From Chrysogorgia sp. JL179-B06 (Eukaryota > Cnidaria > Anthozoa > Scleralcyonacea > Chrysogorgiidae): a stretch of 64,000 nucleotides of DNA. Of the stretch, positions 30,413-42,690 are shown piece after piece; position 1 is the first letter of the stretch, and every line of letters starts with the position of its first letter. A program made the position numbers and the translations under genes. The stretch lies in contig JAYKKM010000179.1 of NCBI GenBank assembly GCA_035772405.1, forward strand, positions 5,001 to 69,000, written 5' to 3'. The notes beneath the pieces are model-generated. The model was not told where the DNA came from. It did no database searches and worked only from the letters and a program-made list of their open reading frames with translations.

Positions 30413-32906
30413 AAATTTGGTCGTTCAAATTCCCGATCGCATCCCCCTGGCCTAGGAAAAAAGTGTTCAGATGCCCTTCCTTGTGGAGGGACAAATGCCC
30501 GACCCCATTTGTTGTGACCATCCCTATTCTAAAGTTGATCTGACTTCCTCTAAAATGAGTGATAAGTGTTCAGTCATTTTGCATCTGAATATTTTACACG
30601 TCAGTATTTCCATCATTTATAACTAAACTTTATTTTCACAAACTGAAACCCTTCACAACAAATTAAAAAGTACCATTAATGATAATTGCATCGTTTCCAA
30701 TACAAATAATCTTGCCATACTTTATACAAAAATGACTGCACTGAATTTTATTGTTGTTTTATTAAAGGTAATTTTATATGCATATATTCATGTTTAAAGG
30801 CATTGCAAGATAATGTATATATTCATCTCTCATTTTTTCAAGGTAGCCAGAAATGAACTAAACAACAATGTACAATCAGTTCAACTTTAATAATGTGTCT
30901 TCATATTTACCTAGAGTGAAGTGTATGACTATTTTTAATAATGGGGTCAAAACACTTCCCCCCCCCCCCCCCGCCCCTAGGTAATTATGAACGCTCCATA
31001 AGTGCTTTATTATCATACTCAAAAAAAAAAAACGTAATTTAGACATGAAATATTTTATTCTTCAATAATTTAAAGCAAATACAATTCAGGCGAAAGGAGA
31101 GTTCATACAGTTCAAATTGTTAAGTTTAATAAAAAGTCGAAAGGTCGCATTTCACGTGGTATTTCACTTGATTGTTTCATTATTGACATTATTTTTCATT
31201 AATTACAACAACGTATTATTGCCCGCTCAGAGCTTTTGCGGGGGAAACATCTAAATTTCGTCACTTCCACGTACACTCTCGAACAATGACATAAAAGAAA
31301 AATAGGTACGCAATGCGGACATGTGTCTATGTTTTGAATGGGGCGTAATTATCATCGTGATTCGTGGCACAGATATACAATAGTAAAGCAATTAATATTA
31401 TTATTTACATAATTGTTGGAAGTGATTGCTATAGTGATTTCAGATGATTGAAAATCATTACTTTACACATGACTTGGTGGACTGGTGCAGATATATTAAC
31501 CATTAAAAACTGAACAAACATATTTCTTGTGGTAAAACTATATACCATTACTGATATAGTACAGTTCATTTTTTATCTGATGCATTGATGCATACATGGG
31601 CACGGTGTTACACTACTGATGGGCATTGTAGTTGTTTAGCACTTGGTCTTGGGTTATTAGACTACTTGCATTTTGGGTAAGAAATACAGGAACATGTTTT
31701 ATTGAACAATGTCAATCATAAACTTTAATATTATTTTGCTGTATGGTAGAGTGCAGTTATTATACCTATTAAACAGTTTTAATCCATTAGTCCCTGGTCT
31801 ATGTATTGCCTAAATAATTATTCATACCCCAGTTTTCACGCACCACAAAAACATCAACAATATCGACTCAAAATTATTTCTGTCCAAATGGAGCACTTTT
31901 TAACATATGCCAATGCCATGCTAGAAAACAATAACAACTTCATGCATGTATATGTTATGGGGAAAATTTATTTGAACTGGGGCAATATTTTTGATCTGGT
32001 ACAATTTTTGATTTTCCAAACCAGTTTTTTTTAAACCATACTGTATAGCAATTAGATTTTTCATACCAGTCCAAATTTTCTAAACATGAACTTCTTGTGT
32101 TATAAAATCTCAATTTTAATTTTAAAGTTTAAAATTGTCTACGGTTAGTATTAAAGTTAGCATTAGGGTTGATATTTGGATTAGTTTTAGCATCCAATGT
32201 TATTTTTCCTTGAGTGTCAATACCCATTGTAGGAAGGATTCATTGTAGGAAGGATTATTTTAACTTGATAGATAGATAACAATCGTAAAGGACATGAACT
32301 TCTATACGGTCTAACAATACGAACTAACTAAAAACATGCGGTCAAATTATTATATAGTCTGGAAATTCCGCTGACCCATTATGAGTCCGCTATAACCTAT
32401 TTCCTTACTGCTAATCATTGCAGTTACACCCATGCAATCATACAGTATGTAGTAATAATCCTACATACATCTTACATTGCAATTTTTGACATATATTGTC
32501 CAGAATAACTGTTAAAATCTTTTTAAATGTACAGTATATTATCAACAGAGCTTTTACAAAATTGCCTTAGTAGATTATTATTAAGAAAAGTGTTAAAGTA
32601 AAATACATTATTGCACAATTAACTGCATAGTTTTCCATCTTCATCAAATATTTAAATATGTTTCTGGATACCTTTAACATCAATTAATACAGATTTTCCA
32701 CATGAATAAAAAATCTTAAATTTTACTACTGCGTTACAGTCAACAAACAATGTTGATAGTTCAATTCAGAGTGGGAAAATATTTTATTTTAGAGCACTTG
32801 TCAGTGATAAAAAATAGGTACACAATGCGTATATGCGTCTACTAGCTAGTTACAGTACTTACTTTTGGCGCTTAGCTTTGACCTTTTAGCTTTGGTTGTC
32901 GAGGAC
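30413..32906. other. No gene recognised
   Basis: AT-rich sequence with a C run at 30958, an A run at 31021 and a weak TTAG-rich stretch near 32140-32190. The plus frame 31801-32034 has no features. Confidence 0.5.
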
Positions 32907-33122
32907 AATAGTATATTAAAAACATAAAATACACAACTTTTTGAGCAATTTCTACTACCTACATAACATGTGTTCCCTGGAAGATTTCAGCAAAATCTGT
33001 TGAGATCGCTGAAATCTTCCAGGGAACACGTGTTATGTAGGTACAAACACATATGATTATATAATAGTTTGTAAGTAGAAATTACTCAAAAGTTGTGTAT
33101 TTTATGTTTTTAATATACTATT
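32907..33122. mobile_element. Foldback hairpin element
   Basis: The arms pair from TAGTATATTAAAAACATAAA and TACACAACTTTTTGAG at the outside to GTTCCCTGGAAGATTTCAGC at the inside, with a short loop near 32997-33007. The right arm has an extra stretch of about 30 bp. Confidence 0.8.
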
Positions 33123-33445
33123 ATATATAATTAAATATGCTGTAATAAATTAGCGGAACAATTTGCCACAGCACAAGATTGGGCTGCCTGTGCTCCCAAG
33201 CTGCATTCTGTTAATTTCTGTGGCCTCGTGACAAACAAAGTTGTTTTTAGAGTTTCATAAAAAGAGGCGAGATAACTTTATCGATAACTTTTTTTGCGTT
33301 GTTAGACCGGCGTGAAGTTAAACCACCACGCTGAGGAATCTGATCGGACGGATTGTTGATCAGCACGGACACGCTGGCTCTTGTGAAAACACTCTCACAC
33401 ACATCACCAGGAAGTAATACACCTATAAAAAGAGAAATATATCAA

Positions 33446-34830
33446 AGTCAACGGCTGACAATAAAGTGAATATTTAGTAGGTTTGAACGAGCTTTTCAAA
33501 ATATGAAACAGCATCAAAAATGACACTCAGAAACTTGATCAATGGTCCTGTATCCAAATATCAAACTTTAAGGGTTGTGTAGAGTTCACTGCCTGTAAGA
33601 TAAAAAAAGAACTTCAACATTTGAGCAAAGGCCTTTCGTCAGTAATTGTTAGTAGAGGGGGACGGGAAAACACATGCCTTTTTATGGTGAGACTAAAAAG
33701 GCGATCATGTGACAAAAACAAACCAATGAGATCAATTTATTTAAAACAAAGTTTAAAAAATGAAATCGAAAAATCATATTAAACAATATTACATGGATTA
33801 TGATAGTGAAAAATATGGTTATATGAAAGAAATACTGTCAGGCATGGACAGATGTCTATTTACCTATTTACCAGATGTCTATTTCCATATTTTCTTCATA
33901 TAATCGTATTTTTCACTAACATAATTCTTGTAACATGGTTTTCGATTTCATTGTTTACACTTTGTTTTGAATAAATTAATCTCATTGGTTTATATTGGTC
34001 ATGTGATCGCTTTTGCAGTTTCACTATAAACGCACATGTTTCCACCCCCCTCTACTAACATCCCTACGAAGGGCCTTTGCTCAAAACGTCCAAGTTCTTT
34101 TCTTATCTTACAGGCAGTGAACTCTACACAACCCTTAAGTTTGATGACACTCAGACAGTGACACTGTCGCCGCTGTGAAAGCGGATATTTAGTAGGTTTG
34201 AACAAGCTTTTCAAAAATTATGGCATATTCTTTGTGTATCACATACACAATGGACATAGACTACCGCATAGACACACCAAAGTTATTCAGAAGCTTTACA
34301 AGAATCCTAACCATAACCCAAATAAAACTCTAGTCCTAACCCTGAAATAAAGGAATACTAACCATGTCTAACCATATTTTAAACTAAATATTTCAATGAT
34401 GTAATATTCTGTGTGTGGTACACGAAGTAGCACCCAAAATTATATGAAACAACATCAACGATGACACCCAGACACTGTCAGACGCCGCTGTGTGTTCGTT
34501 TAAACGAACCATAAACGTAGTCAATTTAGTAGGTTTGAACTACGAGCTTTTCAAAATATGAACAACATCAACGATGACACCCAAACACTGATGACGCTGT
34601 GCAGTCAAAGGCTGACAATATAGCGAATATTAAACATTTAGACAATATTTTAGTAGGTTTGAACGAGCTTTTCAGAATATAAACAACTTCAGCGATGACA
34701 CTGTCGCCTCTGTGAAAGCGGATATTTAGTAACATCAATGACACTCATGAGACACTGACACTGTCGCCGCTGGGTGTTCGTTTAAACGAACCATAAACGT
34801 CAATATTTCATGTCGATAGTCACGAATATA
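33446..34830. repeat. Degenerate tandem repeat, about 120-150 bp unit
   Basis: Five to six units share TTTAGTAGGTTTGAACGAGC, TTTTCAAAATATGAA, CATCAACGATGACAC and TGACACTGTCGCCGCTG; some include the palindrome GTTCGTTTAAACGAAC. The array is interrupted by a foldback insertion at 33531-34143. Confidence 0.7.
33531..34143. mobile_element. Foldback insertion with an 11-bp target duplication
   Basis: ATGACACTCAG at 33520-33530 and again at 34144-34154 flanks a near-palindrome. Its arms include GGGTTGTGTAGAGTTCACTG, GAGCAAAGGCC and AACCAATGAGAT with their inverted partners. The left side has about 30 unpaired bases. The GCAAAGGCCTTTCGTC motif resembles the hairpin at 60.5 kb. Confidence 0.75.
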
Positions 34831-35147
34831 AAGTTGCCTTACCTTGACAAGAAAATCTTCCCTTAAATAAATCCGTATTTAACTAAAAAAGGCAGGTTAA
34901 GTTTGACTATTTTCACTGTCTTCGCACGCAGAAAATAGGCTCGTTGTGTGTCAACGGTGCTATTATTCCATGCCTCAGATGGCGGCTCAAACGCCGATGT
35001 TAAGCTGAGTTTGACCTCTGGTTTCATGATCCTTTTTTGTGTTCGCGACAAAAAAATATATGTACAACCTCGATGATGAATTAGCGCCTACCAGTAGACG
35101 CAAAAATAGTTAATTGTCTGTTATCATGAATACGTCACCATGAGCTA
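34831..35147. other. No gene recognised
   Basis: The antisense frame 34863-35051 shows no features. Confidence 0.45.
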
Positions 35148-35465
35148 GGGTTTTACTACATCCCGGCGTTCTTTGTCAGTGCCTGCAAGCAATCGTCTTC
35201 TGTTAGATCTTTTTAGGTGGGACGAAATGAGAGATTGTACTGCTATCATACGATCGGACATATGCCTGTATGACAAAATGCATCATAGAACTGCTAACCC
35301 CAAAACAACTATAACCCTAATCCCCTGCCTCGGTGGGGTTTTCTAACCTCCCACCGAATGGTTTTCTAATACTAACTTTAATATTATAATACTAATAAAA
35401 GGATCGTCCAGAAGACAATTGCTTGTGAGTGCTGACAAAAAAACACCCGGGATGTAGTAAAACCC
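35148..35465. mobile_element. Foldback element
   Basis: GGTTTTACTACATCCCGG with TTTGTCAG and CAAGCAATCGTCTTCTG on the left is matched inverted on the right (CAGAAGACAATTGCTTG, CCCGGGATGTAGTAAAACC). Confidence 0.7.
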
Positions 35466-36189
35466 CACCTGCAAAGGAGTCACTATATTGTAAATAATAA
35501 ACTTTATCATCGATTGAAATAAATTCTGTCACGTCAGTTAATAGCAAAAAATAGTATTTTATGGGTATAAAGGTTAATATTTCCAACACATAATGTGGTG
35601 TTTAAAAATCGTGAATCCCAAGCAAGTTTTAATATATTTTACTTTTGCAGTCAGTGACATAGCTACACATTGTTTACCAGCATTTTATCCAATTTTTCTT
35701 GAATTGCCATGACTAAAATCTGCACAAATTGTGTCACTTGGATAAATTGTATCACTTGGATAAATTTATATATACACTTGGATAATGATCGAACTCTTAA
35801 TCAGCGCGAACACAATGGCTCCTGTGAGAACAAAACTGTCACAAGTGATGAACTCACAAATATTTCCTGTAAGACTCCTAAAACAGAAAAAAATATGAAT
35901 CAGATAAAAGATATACGTAGCCTGGCTAGTGGTGGCTACTATCACAAGGAAAGTGCTGCCTTTTACTACAACAAAAATCGTAAATATTCACACGAGAACT
36001 GATCAACAAATTTCATGTCGATTAACATGACGTTAACACTCATAACTTGTCGCCTTACTTTGATAAAATTTCGAAAATCAAAGCAAACAGTGGCCAAACA
36101 GTAGACAAAAAGATGGACGCTCAACTCTTTCTAAAAGTTCGCTATGTCATGTGATCCAGGTTGTTACGTCACAGTGTCCACACACAGCC
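35466..36189. other. No gene recognised
   Basis: The plus frame 35709-36002 (97 codons, MTKICTNCVTWINCITWINL at its start) includes a short duplicated TCACTTGGATAAAT unit and has no recognised domain. Confidence 0.35.
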
Positions 36190-36213
36190 ATATATATATA
36201 TATATATATATAC

Positions 36214-36296
<83 letters not shown>
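36190..36296. repeat. (AT)n microsatellite
   Basis: About 100 bp of TA dinucleotides with two small interruptions near 36210-36220. Confidence 0.97.
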
Positions 36297-36299
<3 letters not shown>

Positions 36300-36456
36300 C
36301 TTTAGTCCACCGCCGATAGCATAGCGTTTACGTTGCCAAGCAACGTAGACGCAAAAACGGAACTTTGACACTTGGTATATAATAATGAATTTTCTAAACT
36401 ATTAAATTGAATTGTGTGGATCATTTAGTTTTCTGATGCAGCATATTCTCTGTAAT

Positions 36457-36826
36457 TTAACGAATTTTATGATGTGCATGTCCTATTTTGTGACAAACTG
36501 AATCTTCAGTTAAAAGAGAAACAATTATGCTATATGCGTCCATCAAATTTTGTGCCGTCTCATATTTTGTGACTTGTCCTATTATTTTACATAGGCGTAC
36601 CAGGATAGGTGTACCAGATAGAGTGTCACGCACCTTCATATCGATTTTTACACATAATTTGAAAACTTTTTGATAGATTTCGAGACTCTTAAAGAATCTG
36701 TTTCTACTCTTGGCGATGGCAGCAGAAATTAGGAAGTTTACTTACCTGTACACTGCGGAGTTTGAATGTGATCGGACGTGATTTTTTCAACGAAATTTAG
36801 GACAATCGAGTTTAGTCGGCTGGATG
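36457..36826 (-). repeat. Duplicated gene-like fragment with splice donor, copy 1
   Basis: On the minus strand, ATCACGTCCGATCACATTCA leads to GTGTACAG|GTAAGTAAA, a perfect splice donor. About 120 bp later an ATG opens a 60-codon frame (MKVRDTLSGTPILVRLCKII at its start) that ends at 36457. The same order occurs on the plus strand at 59.27-59.48 kb, where the frame starts MRLRDILSNT. Conservation of the donor and start suggests a piece of a real gene or of a gene-bearing repeat. The family is not recognised. Confidence 0.5.
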
Positions 36827-36827
36827 T

Positions 36828-37038
36828 TGTGGCTGTGGAATGAATTACCTATGAATATTAGAAAAACTTCGTCAGTAGAGCTTTTAAAAACTCGTTTAAA
36901 GACATATTTAGTTAAATTAGTCTATTTTAAATCTATTTTAGTTTATAATGTTTGTATTTTTTAGTCAAATTGTAATATTTACATATAGAGCACCTTGTTG
37001 AATAAGCGCTAAATAAGCTTAATTATTATTATTATTAT
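36828..37038 (+). mobile_element. LINE 3' end with (ATT)n tail
   Basis: The plus strand reads LWNELPMNIRKTSSVELLKT followed by RLKTYLVKLVYF, the standard ORF2 tail, then a stop, an untranslated stretch with GCGCTAAATAAGCTTA, and a TTATTATTATTATT tail. The LINE is truncated to its last 210 bp. Confidence 0.75.
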
Positions 37039-37340
37039 TCCCTCGCCCGGCGCGAAGCGCCGGCCGAAGGCCTGAGGACGAGGGTGCTAATATCGGCCGG
37101 CGTTTAGTCCCTCATCACGGCAATCCTAGCGTTTCGAGTCTCACATTCAGTTTATTTGTATATATATTCAGGATCAACGTCGTCGATCATGCGCGGCATC
37201 GGAAAATTCGACCCTGGTAAGTAGATATGGTAAATATCTACATTTGAATTAATATTTAAATTAAAAGCGTCACATGATTGCGAATGCAAAAATTGAAAGA
37301 GATTTTTTAAAAAGAGATTTTTAAAAAAAGTGAGTTTGAA
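37039..37340 (+). mobile_element. Probable Helitron-associated 5' region, copy 1
   Basis: A block beginning CCCTCGCCCGGCG, with GGCGTTTAGTCCC, ATGCGCGGCATCGGAAAAT and CATGATTGCGAATGCAAAAA, precedes the Helitron coding remnant. The same block recurs at 55985-56270, also starting abruptly at CCCCTCGCCCG inside other DNA, so 37039 is likely a true element end. Assignment to the Helitron is by position and is inference. Confidence 0.5.
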
Positions 37341-38722
37341 AATAAATTTATTGCTATAGATAAACAACAAGGAATAGAAAACAAAAAGAGAAGCGGAAGA
37401 GAAAGGTGGCAAGAGCAAAAGCCAGTTGAGACCGAGGAGCAAAAGGTCGAAAGACTACGGAAACAAAGAGAGCGACAGCGAGAAAAGCTGGTAAATGAAA
37501 CCGCGGAGGAGAAGCAAATTCGGAAGGCGAAGAGCAGGGAAGCCTACAAAAAGAGGTACGAAGTAAGTAAGGGAAAGAGAAGAGAATATCTTAAGGAGAG
37601 GAGACAGCATGAATGTAAGGACGAGCGAGAAAGTAGACTGCAAGGTTTAACTCGATTGTACCAGGAACGGCTAGATTCAGAAAGGTCACAAGAACGTACT
37701 GAAAGACTGGCGTTCTAAGACAAAAAGCCACATCAAGAATAGATTTTACTGTTCGTAAACATCGAGTGCTTGAAGCTGTGTCATGGTTAGTCACCAACAA
37801 TTCCTACTTCACAATGTAGAGGTTGACCGTGAGGCAATAAATTGTATACCAGAGAATGGTATTCCTAATGGCCTCAGGTTTGTTATTGATACATAAGTAT
37901 GAAGATGAGGATTAAGGGCCACCTCAGGATCATGCAGTACATGTATATAATGATGTTGTTGAATAATCTGTTTTAGGGGGAGAAAGGACATCATTCATTC
38001 CTCAGCGTCAAAGGCAGAGGAAGGATCAAGATGCAATTAGTGAGACTGTGAATGATGAAGACCTATTAGACTGGCCAACTAATGAAGGTAATACTGTCAA
38101 TGAATTTAGAACAGATGGTCTTGCATCATCGATGGCATTTCCTACACTGTTCCCATTTGGGAGAGGTGACCCAACCACACGGACGAGACAACATGATGTG
38201 ACTCTGGCAGAAGCATTTAAGCATTTGGTTAAGTTTGCTGAAAGGTTACCAAATGGTAAGTAGAGATGGCGGTTTGCTTCTCACCCAAAGTTCCCCTATT
38301 GGGCATTAGATATGAAGCAAAGGCATCAGCTTTTGTCTCAATCAAATGTGTATTTGAACCAGCATCCAGCAGATGCCAACATGACCATATAAGAGCTAAG
38401 AGGAATGTCAATTCAATGAGTGGTAAGCAAATGATGAACCGGCTTCAACGGTATGTGTCAAAAGTACAAGGCACTAACACTACTGGTTTTACAGGAATTG
38501 TGAACGTTGATAGAGCAGAAAGGCTGTCCTACCTTTTTCTTTACTTTTAGTGCAGCAGATAGCTACTGGCCAGAGTTGCAAAGACTTTTGCAGAATGAGG
38601 AAGATGCTACGCGGCCAGAACGAGGGCAAGCAGTCATTGACAATCCACATTTGACTGATTGTTATTTTAAGCAGCGTCTCGATGACTTTATCAGGCATTG
38701 GTTGCATGATGTGTTGATTTGA
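37341..38722 (+). pseudogene. Helitron Rep-helicase N-terminal part, truncated
   Basis: The first part (37355-37720) is the charged Helitron leader: ETEEQKVERLRKQRERQREK and ETAEEKQIRKAKSREAYKKR. After stops and a break, 37965-38722 matches the Helitron-like N domain: SSMAFPTLFPFGRGDPTTRT, further on WRFASHPKFPYWALDMKQRH and QLLSQSNVYLNQHPADANMT, then KGCPTFFFTFSAADSYWPEL and NPHLTDCYFKQRLDDFIRHW. The element would encode a HUH nickase/helicase for rolling-circle transposition. It stops just before the HUH motif, and the helicase is absent. At least three frame changes and internal stops make it inactive. Confidence 0.85.
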
Positions 38723-39102
38723 TTTATTCTGCTTCCATTGTACATATCAAATAATAGCAAGCGTTAAAACAAAAAATTAGTATACAATGAGGCAAGTTTA
38801 TAACAGGCTCTAGATCCAACAAGATAAACTGCCAAAATTATAAGTTTTATTATATCCATTTTGAAATCACTGGTGATACATTCAATTTGATTGGCTCTTA
38901 GCAGTGCGATTTAATCATGAATCGCACTATTTTGGGCTTTAAATCGCATCTTTTTTCTGCCAATCAGATCTAAACACTGAACCAACACAACCAATCAGCT
39001 TTAATCACTGAATTAAACGTATCAATCAAATTACAGTAAAAAAAAGACACAACATTTTATTTTTTGTGAATTTTTTTAAAAATACCACTTTTCTTCATAA
39101 AA

Positions 39103-39963
39103 ATGGACAAATTCAACTACTTACAGTTTATTGATGATGACAATGACCTGCTTGAAAGTGAAGAACTTCTGTTAGAGAGTTTGTCATCTTTTGGTGTCAC
39201 CTTTAACCAAAATATCACTGATTTTTTCTCAAATATTTGCTGAAGTTTCACGTCCTCCCGAGTCCAGCAAACTACCAAAACAAATGAACAAACAAACGAA
39301 GGCCAAAACCATGCAGAAATAGATGTCTCCAGATTTCTAGTAATTGCCAACAAAGACATAGAAGAACTGAGGTCTTTTGCTGTCAATAAAAACACCTCGC
39401 GCTCGACAAAACAATGGATGAACAGTGTTCAATGCTGGTGCACATCCCGTCGTCTTGAAAACACAACTTAACAAAATCCTTTGTAAGTTCTACGCAGAGG
39501 TGAAAAAAGGACGGCGAAGATTACGAGCCAGTCTCTCAGAATAATGCAAAGTTCCATTGAGCGTCATTTGAAGGAAAACGATTATCCAGTAAGCATCGTA
39601 CGAGCGAGGGAGTTTCATAATTCACAAGAAATCCTCTGGCCAACCGCGACATGTTATCTGTGAAATAACAGGCCACGAAATAGACGAGAACCAAAGAAAA
39701 GATTTGTTTCACATCATCAGTGGATACAAAGAAGTCTCCAACCAAAATAATACAGAAATCTCCAAACAATCGATCGTGCAACGAGCATCATACCTCTTCA
39801 ACTTCAAGTTCTTCTCACCTCCAACAACAAAGCCATCAGCTCACGAGTTTCAATCCTGGATTTCAGCCTGTGCAAAACCCCAATGCAAAATTACACGGGT
39901 CGCACCATCAATTACTTCAAGAAACGAAGGGCTTACATTATTGAATCGGACAACGAGGATTGA
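39103..39963 (+). pseudogene. DUF3504 / Crypton-type recombinase-like protein, internally deleted
   Basis: ATG at 39103 starts MDKFNYLQFIDDDNDLL. In broken frames EIDVSRFLVIANKDIEELRS, FAVNKNTSRSTKQWMN, SLRIMQSSIERHLKENDYPV and SIVRAREFHNSQEIL follow. This is the N-terminal region of DUF3504 proteins (KIAA1958, ZMYM and KCTD1-like), a domain derived from Crypton tyrosine recombinases. A C-terminal tail (FNPGFQPVQNPNAK, then NYFKKRAYIIESDNED) ends at 39961-39963. The catalytic middle, with the Arg-His-Arg-Tyr set, is deleted around 39600-39800. Several stops and frame changes are present. Confidence 0.7.
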
Positions 39964-40154
39964 ACTTTGTAGTTGACTAATCTCTGTTTTTGTTTTTATA
40001 ATTACGATGCTTTTTGGTTACACGCTCTAGAGAATTTTGTCACATGACATTTTTGTCACATGATCTTTGTTTAAATTAAATACCGTTTCCGGTTCCGCTG
40101 TCGCATAGTGTGTTATGATTTCAAAATGGATCTAATAAAGTGGCAATTGAACTT

Positions 40155-40232
40155 CGTGTCGTGCAATTTTGGTCTGAAATCAAACTTGCGATTTTGTAAT
40201 CACGCGTTTGATTTCAGACCAAATTGCACTCC
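40155..40232. repeat. Strong hairpin downstream of the DUF3504 remnant
   Basis: TGCAATTTTGGTCTGAAATC and GATTTCAGACCAAATTGCA pair with one bulge around an 18-base spacer. The related short inverted pair GTGCGATTTAATCATG and AATCGCAC lies at 38897-38925, on the other side of the gene, so the two may mark element ends. Confidence 0.7.
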
Positions 40233-40287
40233 ACTCAGTTTAATTACCATTATAAATCATTAAATTTAAAATTAGTTTTACAGTCTG

Positions 40288-42690
40288 TTAAAAACATCTG
40301 TGAACTGAAGATTTGACAGGTAAGGAGACATGTATGTGACATTTTGTACAAATTGATTTCCAAGTATAAAGATCGTCTACATTAAAGTAATTAATAAAAG
40401 TATCAATCAAATAATTATTAGTGTTTGACTTAAAAGACCTGGATGAAAAACTGGATTTAACTAAGAGAGGAAGTGAGTTCCAGAGATTTACAATTCGGTT
40501 GAAACTGTTTTTAAAATGTAAAGTTCTGGTAAGACGAGGTTGCAGGCACAGACCAATTAACGTACGTGTAGCTACTCGTTTCGATGTGATGTAGTTTGGC
40601 ACGGGCAGATCGTAGTAACCATCGAGTAATTTAGCCAGTGTGCAAAGATCTTTCAATTCGTGCCAGTAGCTTACAGGTAGGAGTTTCAAGATTTCAAGTC
40701 TGTCCTTGTAGCATGAATCGTAGTCATTCAGGATATATTTGGATGCCCTACGTTGAATGCTTTCAAGATATTTCATGTCCTTGTGGAAGTATAGTGACCA
40801 TATTTCACTTGCGTAGCCGATGTGTGAACGTACAAGAGCTAGGTACAGAGAACATTTGTAGGGGACATTTAGAGATTTTTCGCTTACTCTCTTGATAAGG
40901 CCTAGCGTTTTATTATAGCCTTACCTACTTCGGTTTGGATATGGTCTTCCCACTGAAGTTCTTTGTTAACAATGACTCCCAGATCTTAAGCAGTAGAGAC
41001 TCTCTGGGCTTGTTAGAAACGTTGTAGTTAAATTTGATTGGTTGACGTTTCCGTGTGATCGTTAGTATTTCGCATTTCGTTGAGTTGAAGAGTAGATCGT
41101 TTTGGACGCTCCAGTTTTCGAGAGAGTTTAAGTCATTCTGTAGAAGGTTTACGTCGGAGTTGGAGGTGATGGGTCTGAAGCATTTTGAATCATCAGCGAA
41201 AAGAGCGACATTTTAGTCATGTTGAATGCTGTTGGACAGATCGTTTATGAAGATGAGAAATAACAACGGACCAATAATGGAACCTTGAGGTACACCTGAC
41301 AACACAGAGCGAAATATAGAGAAGGTGTTACCTATAACTACTCTTTGTTCACGGTTGGTTAAGTAATCAGAAAGCCAAAGTAGTATAGAACCAGACAGGC
41401 CATATCTTTTCATTTTTGTAATAAAGCCGTATAGTGGGAGACTTTGGAGGAGTCCAAGTATGACCAGCTTTGTCTAAGACAGCACCAACTTCATGTTGAA
41501 TTCCATGTAATTGGGTGACTGTTGAACTTTTCCTTAATAAACCCTGCTTATTAGGGTTGATTTGAGGACGTGCAGCATATTAAGTAGTTCAATGTGATGG
41601 TAAATACATAGTTCAATAACTTTTGAGATAATGCAAAGTAATGAGATTGGGCGATATAATTGGTAACTACTTCTTTATCACCTTTTTTGAATTGGTAATT
41701 GGATTGGTAATTTACTTCTGAAAGAGACTTGTTAAAAAGTTTGGTCAGAGAAGGTGCTAATTGGTCATGGAATGCTTTTAGTAGACGAGCAGGAATTTCA
41801 TCTGGTCCTGAGGATTTGGTTGGATCTAGGTTTTTAAGTGATTACATGACTTCATTTGTGGATAATGTTATTGAGTTGAGTTGATTAATGGGTTGCGGTA
41901 GAGTTACGTTATCTATGTCATCAGTAAACTTGTCTTGCCTATTAAAAGTTGAATGGGAGAAGGAGCTGTACATCTCACATGTCTCTGCAGACTTAGAAGC
42001 ATATTTGTTGTCATAGATTACTGTTGATGGTATACAAGAAGACTTAGTTTTAGCTCGGTATAAAGACCAAAACCTTTGGGGTTATCTTTTATGGAACACG
42101 CGATAGATGACAAGTAGTCTGACCGTTTTTTGCAGTTTAGTTTCTTGGCTTTCTTTCGCAGATCTTTGTATTTGTTCCAGGATTGTGAGCTATTGGATTT
42201 AGCGCTTTTTTTTCGAGTTTTCCTTTTTACGGGTAAGATGGATAACTTCACCGTCACGTCAATCCAGGGAGGTATGTTGGAGGTTCGAACTTTGACCCGG
42301 CGTATATGCTCTTAGACTATTCCCAAAAACAAGTCTCTCCATGAAATCCAGTCATCATCGATTAACTCCTTTTCGGTAATCACTGTATCGGCACATGCGC
42401 GAGCGATTCTCCTAGTCCATCTAGTTTGGCTAGCTTATAGTTACAGTATATAGATTCTGTTTAATTGCGATGAGAACACCAACTTTCCAACTCTGCCTCT
42501 TCTGTAAATTTCATAGCCAGTTGTTAAGATATTTTTCCCCGCTAAATCCGGGTTTAACCACGTTTCACAAATAGTAACAATGTCTAAACGTTCACCATAC
42601 ACAAATTATTGGAAAATGTTTTGTTTTAAAGCACTTTTGATGCTCTTTGCATTGAAAACATACCTGTTAATGCGTGATGACGATTTTTCG
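40288..42690 (-). mobile_element. Antisense LINE, decayed, endonuclease to C-terminus
   Basis: Reading the minus strand from 42690 down: DIVTICETWLNPDLAG (endonuclease start), TSNIPPWIDVTVK (linker), GLSGSILLWLSDYL with REQRVVIGN and SGVPQGSIIGPLLFLIFIND (RT), then SIQRRASKYILNDY and TLHFKNSFNRIVNLWNSLPL (C-terminus), ending at 40288. All major parts are present, but many stops and frame changes break them, and the YADD region near 41210 is degraded. It is CR1/L2-like by these motifs. Confidence 0.85.

Noticed and set aside
37152..37800. Antisense hydrophobic frames of 60-97 codons
   Set aside because: They are complements of the Helitron leader, whose Lys/Glu/Arg-rich sense strand gives Leu/Ser/Phe-rich antisense.
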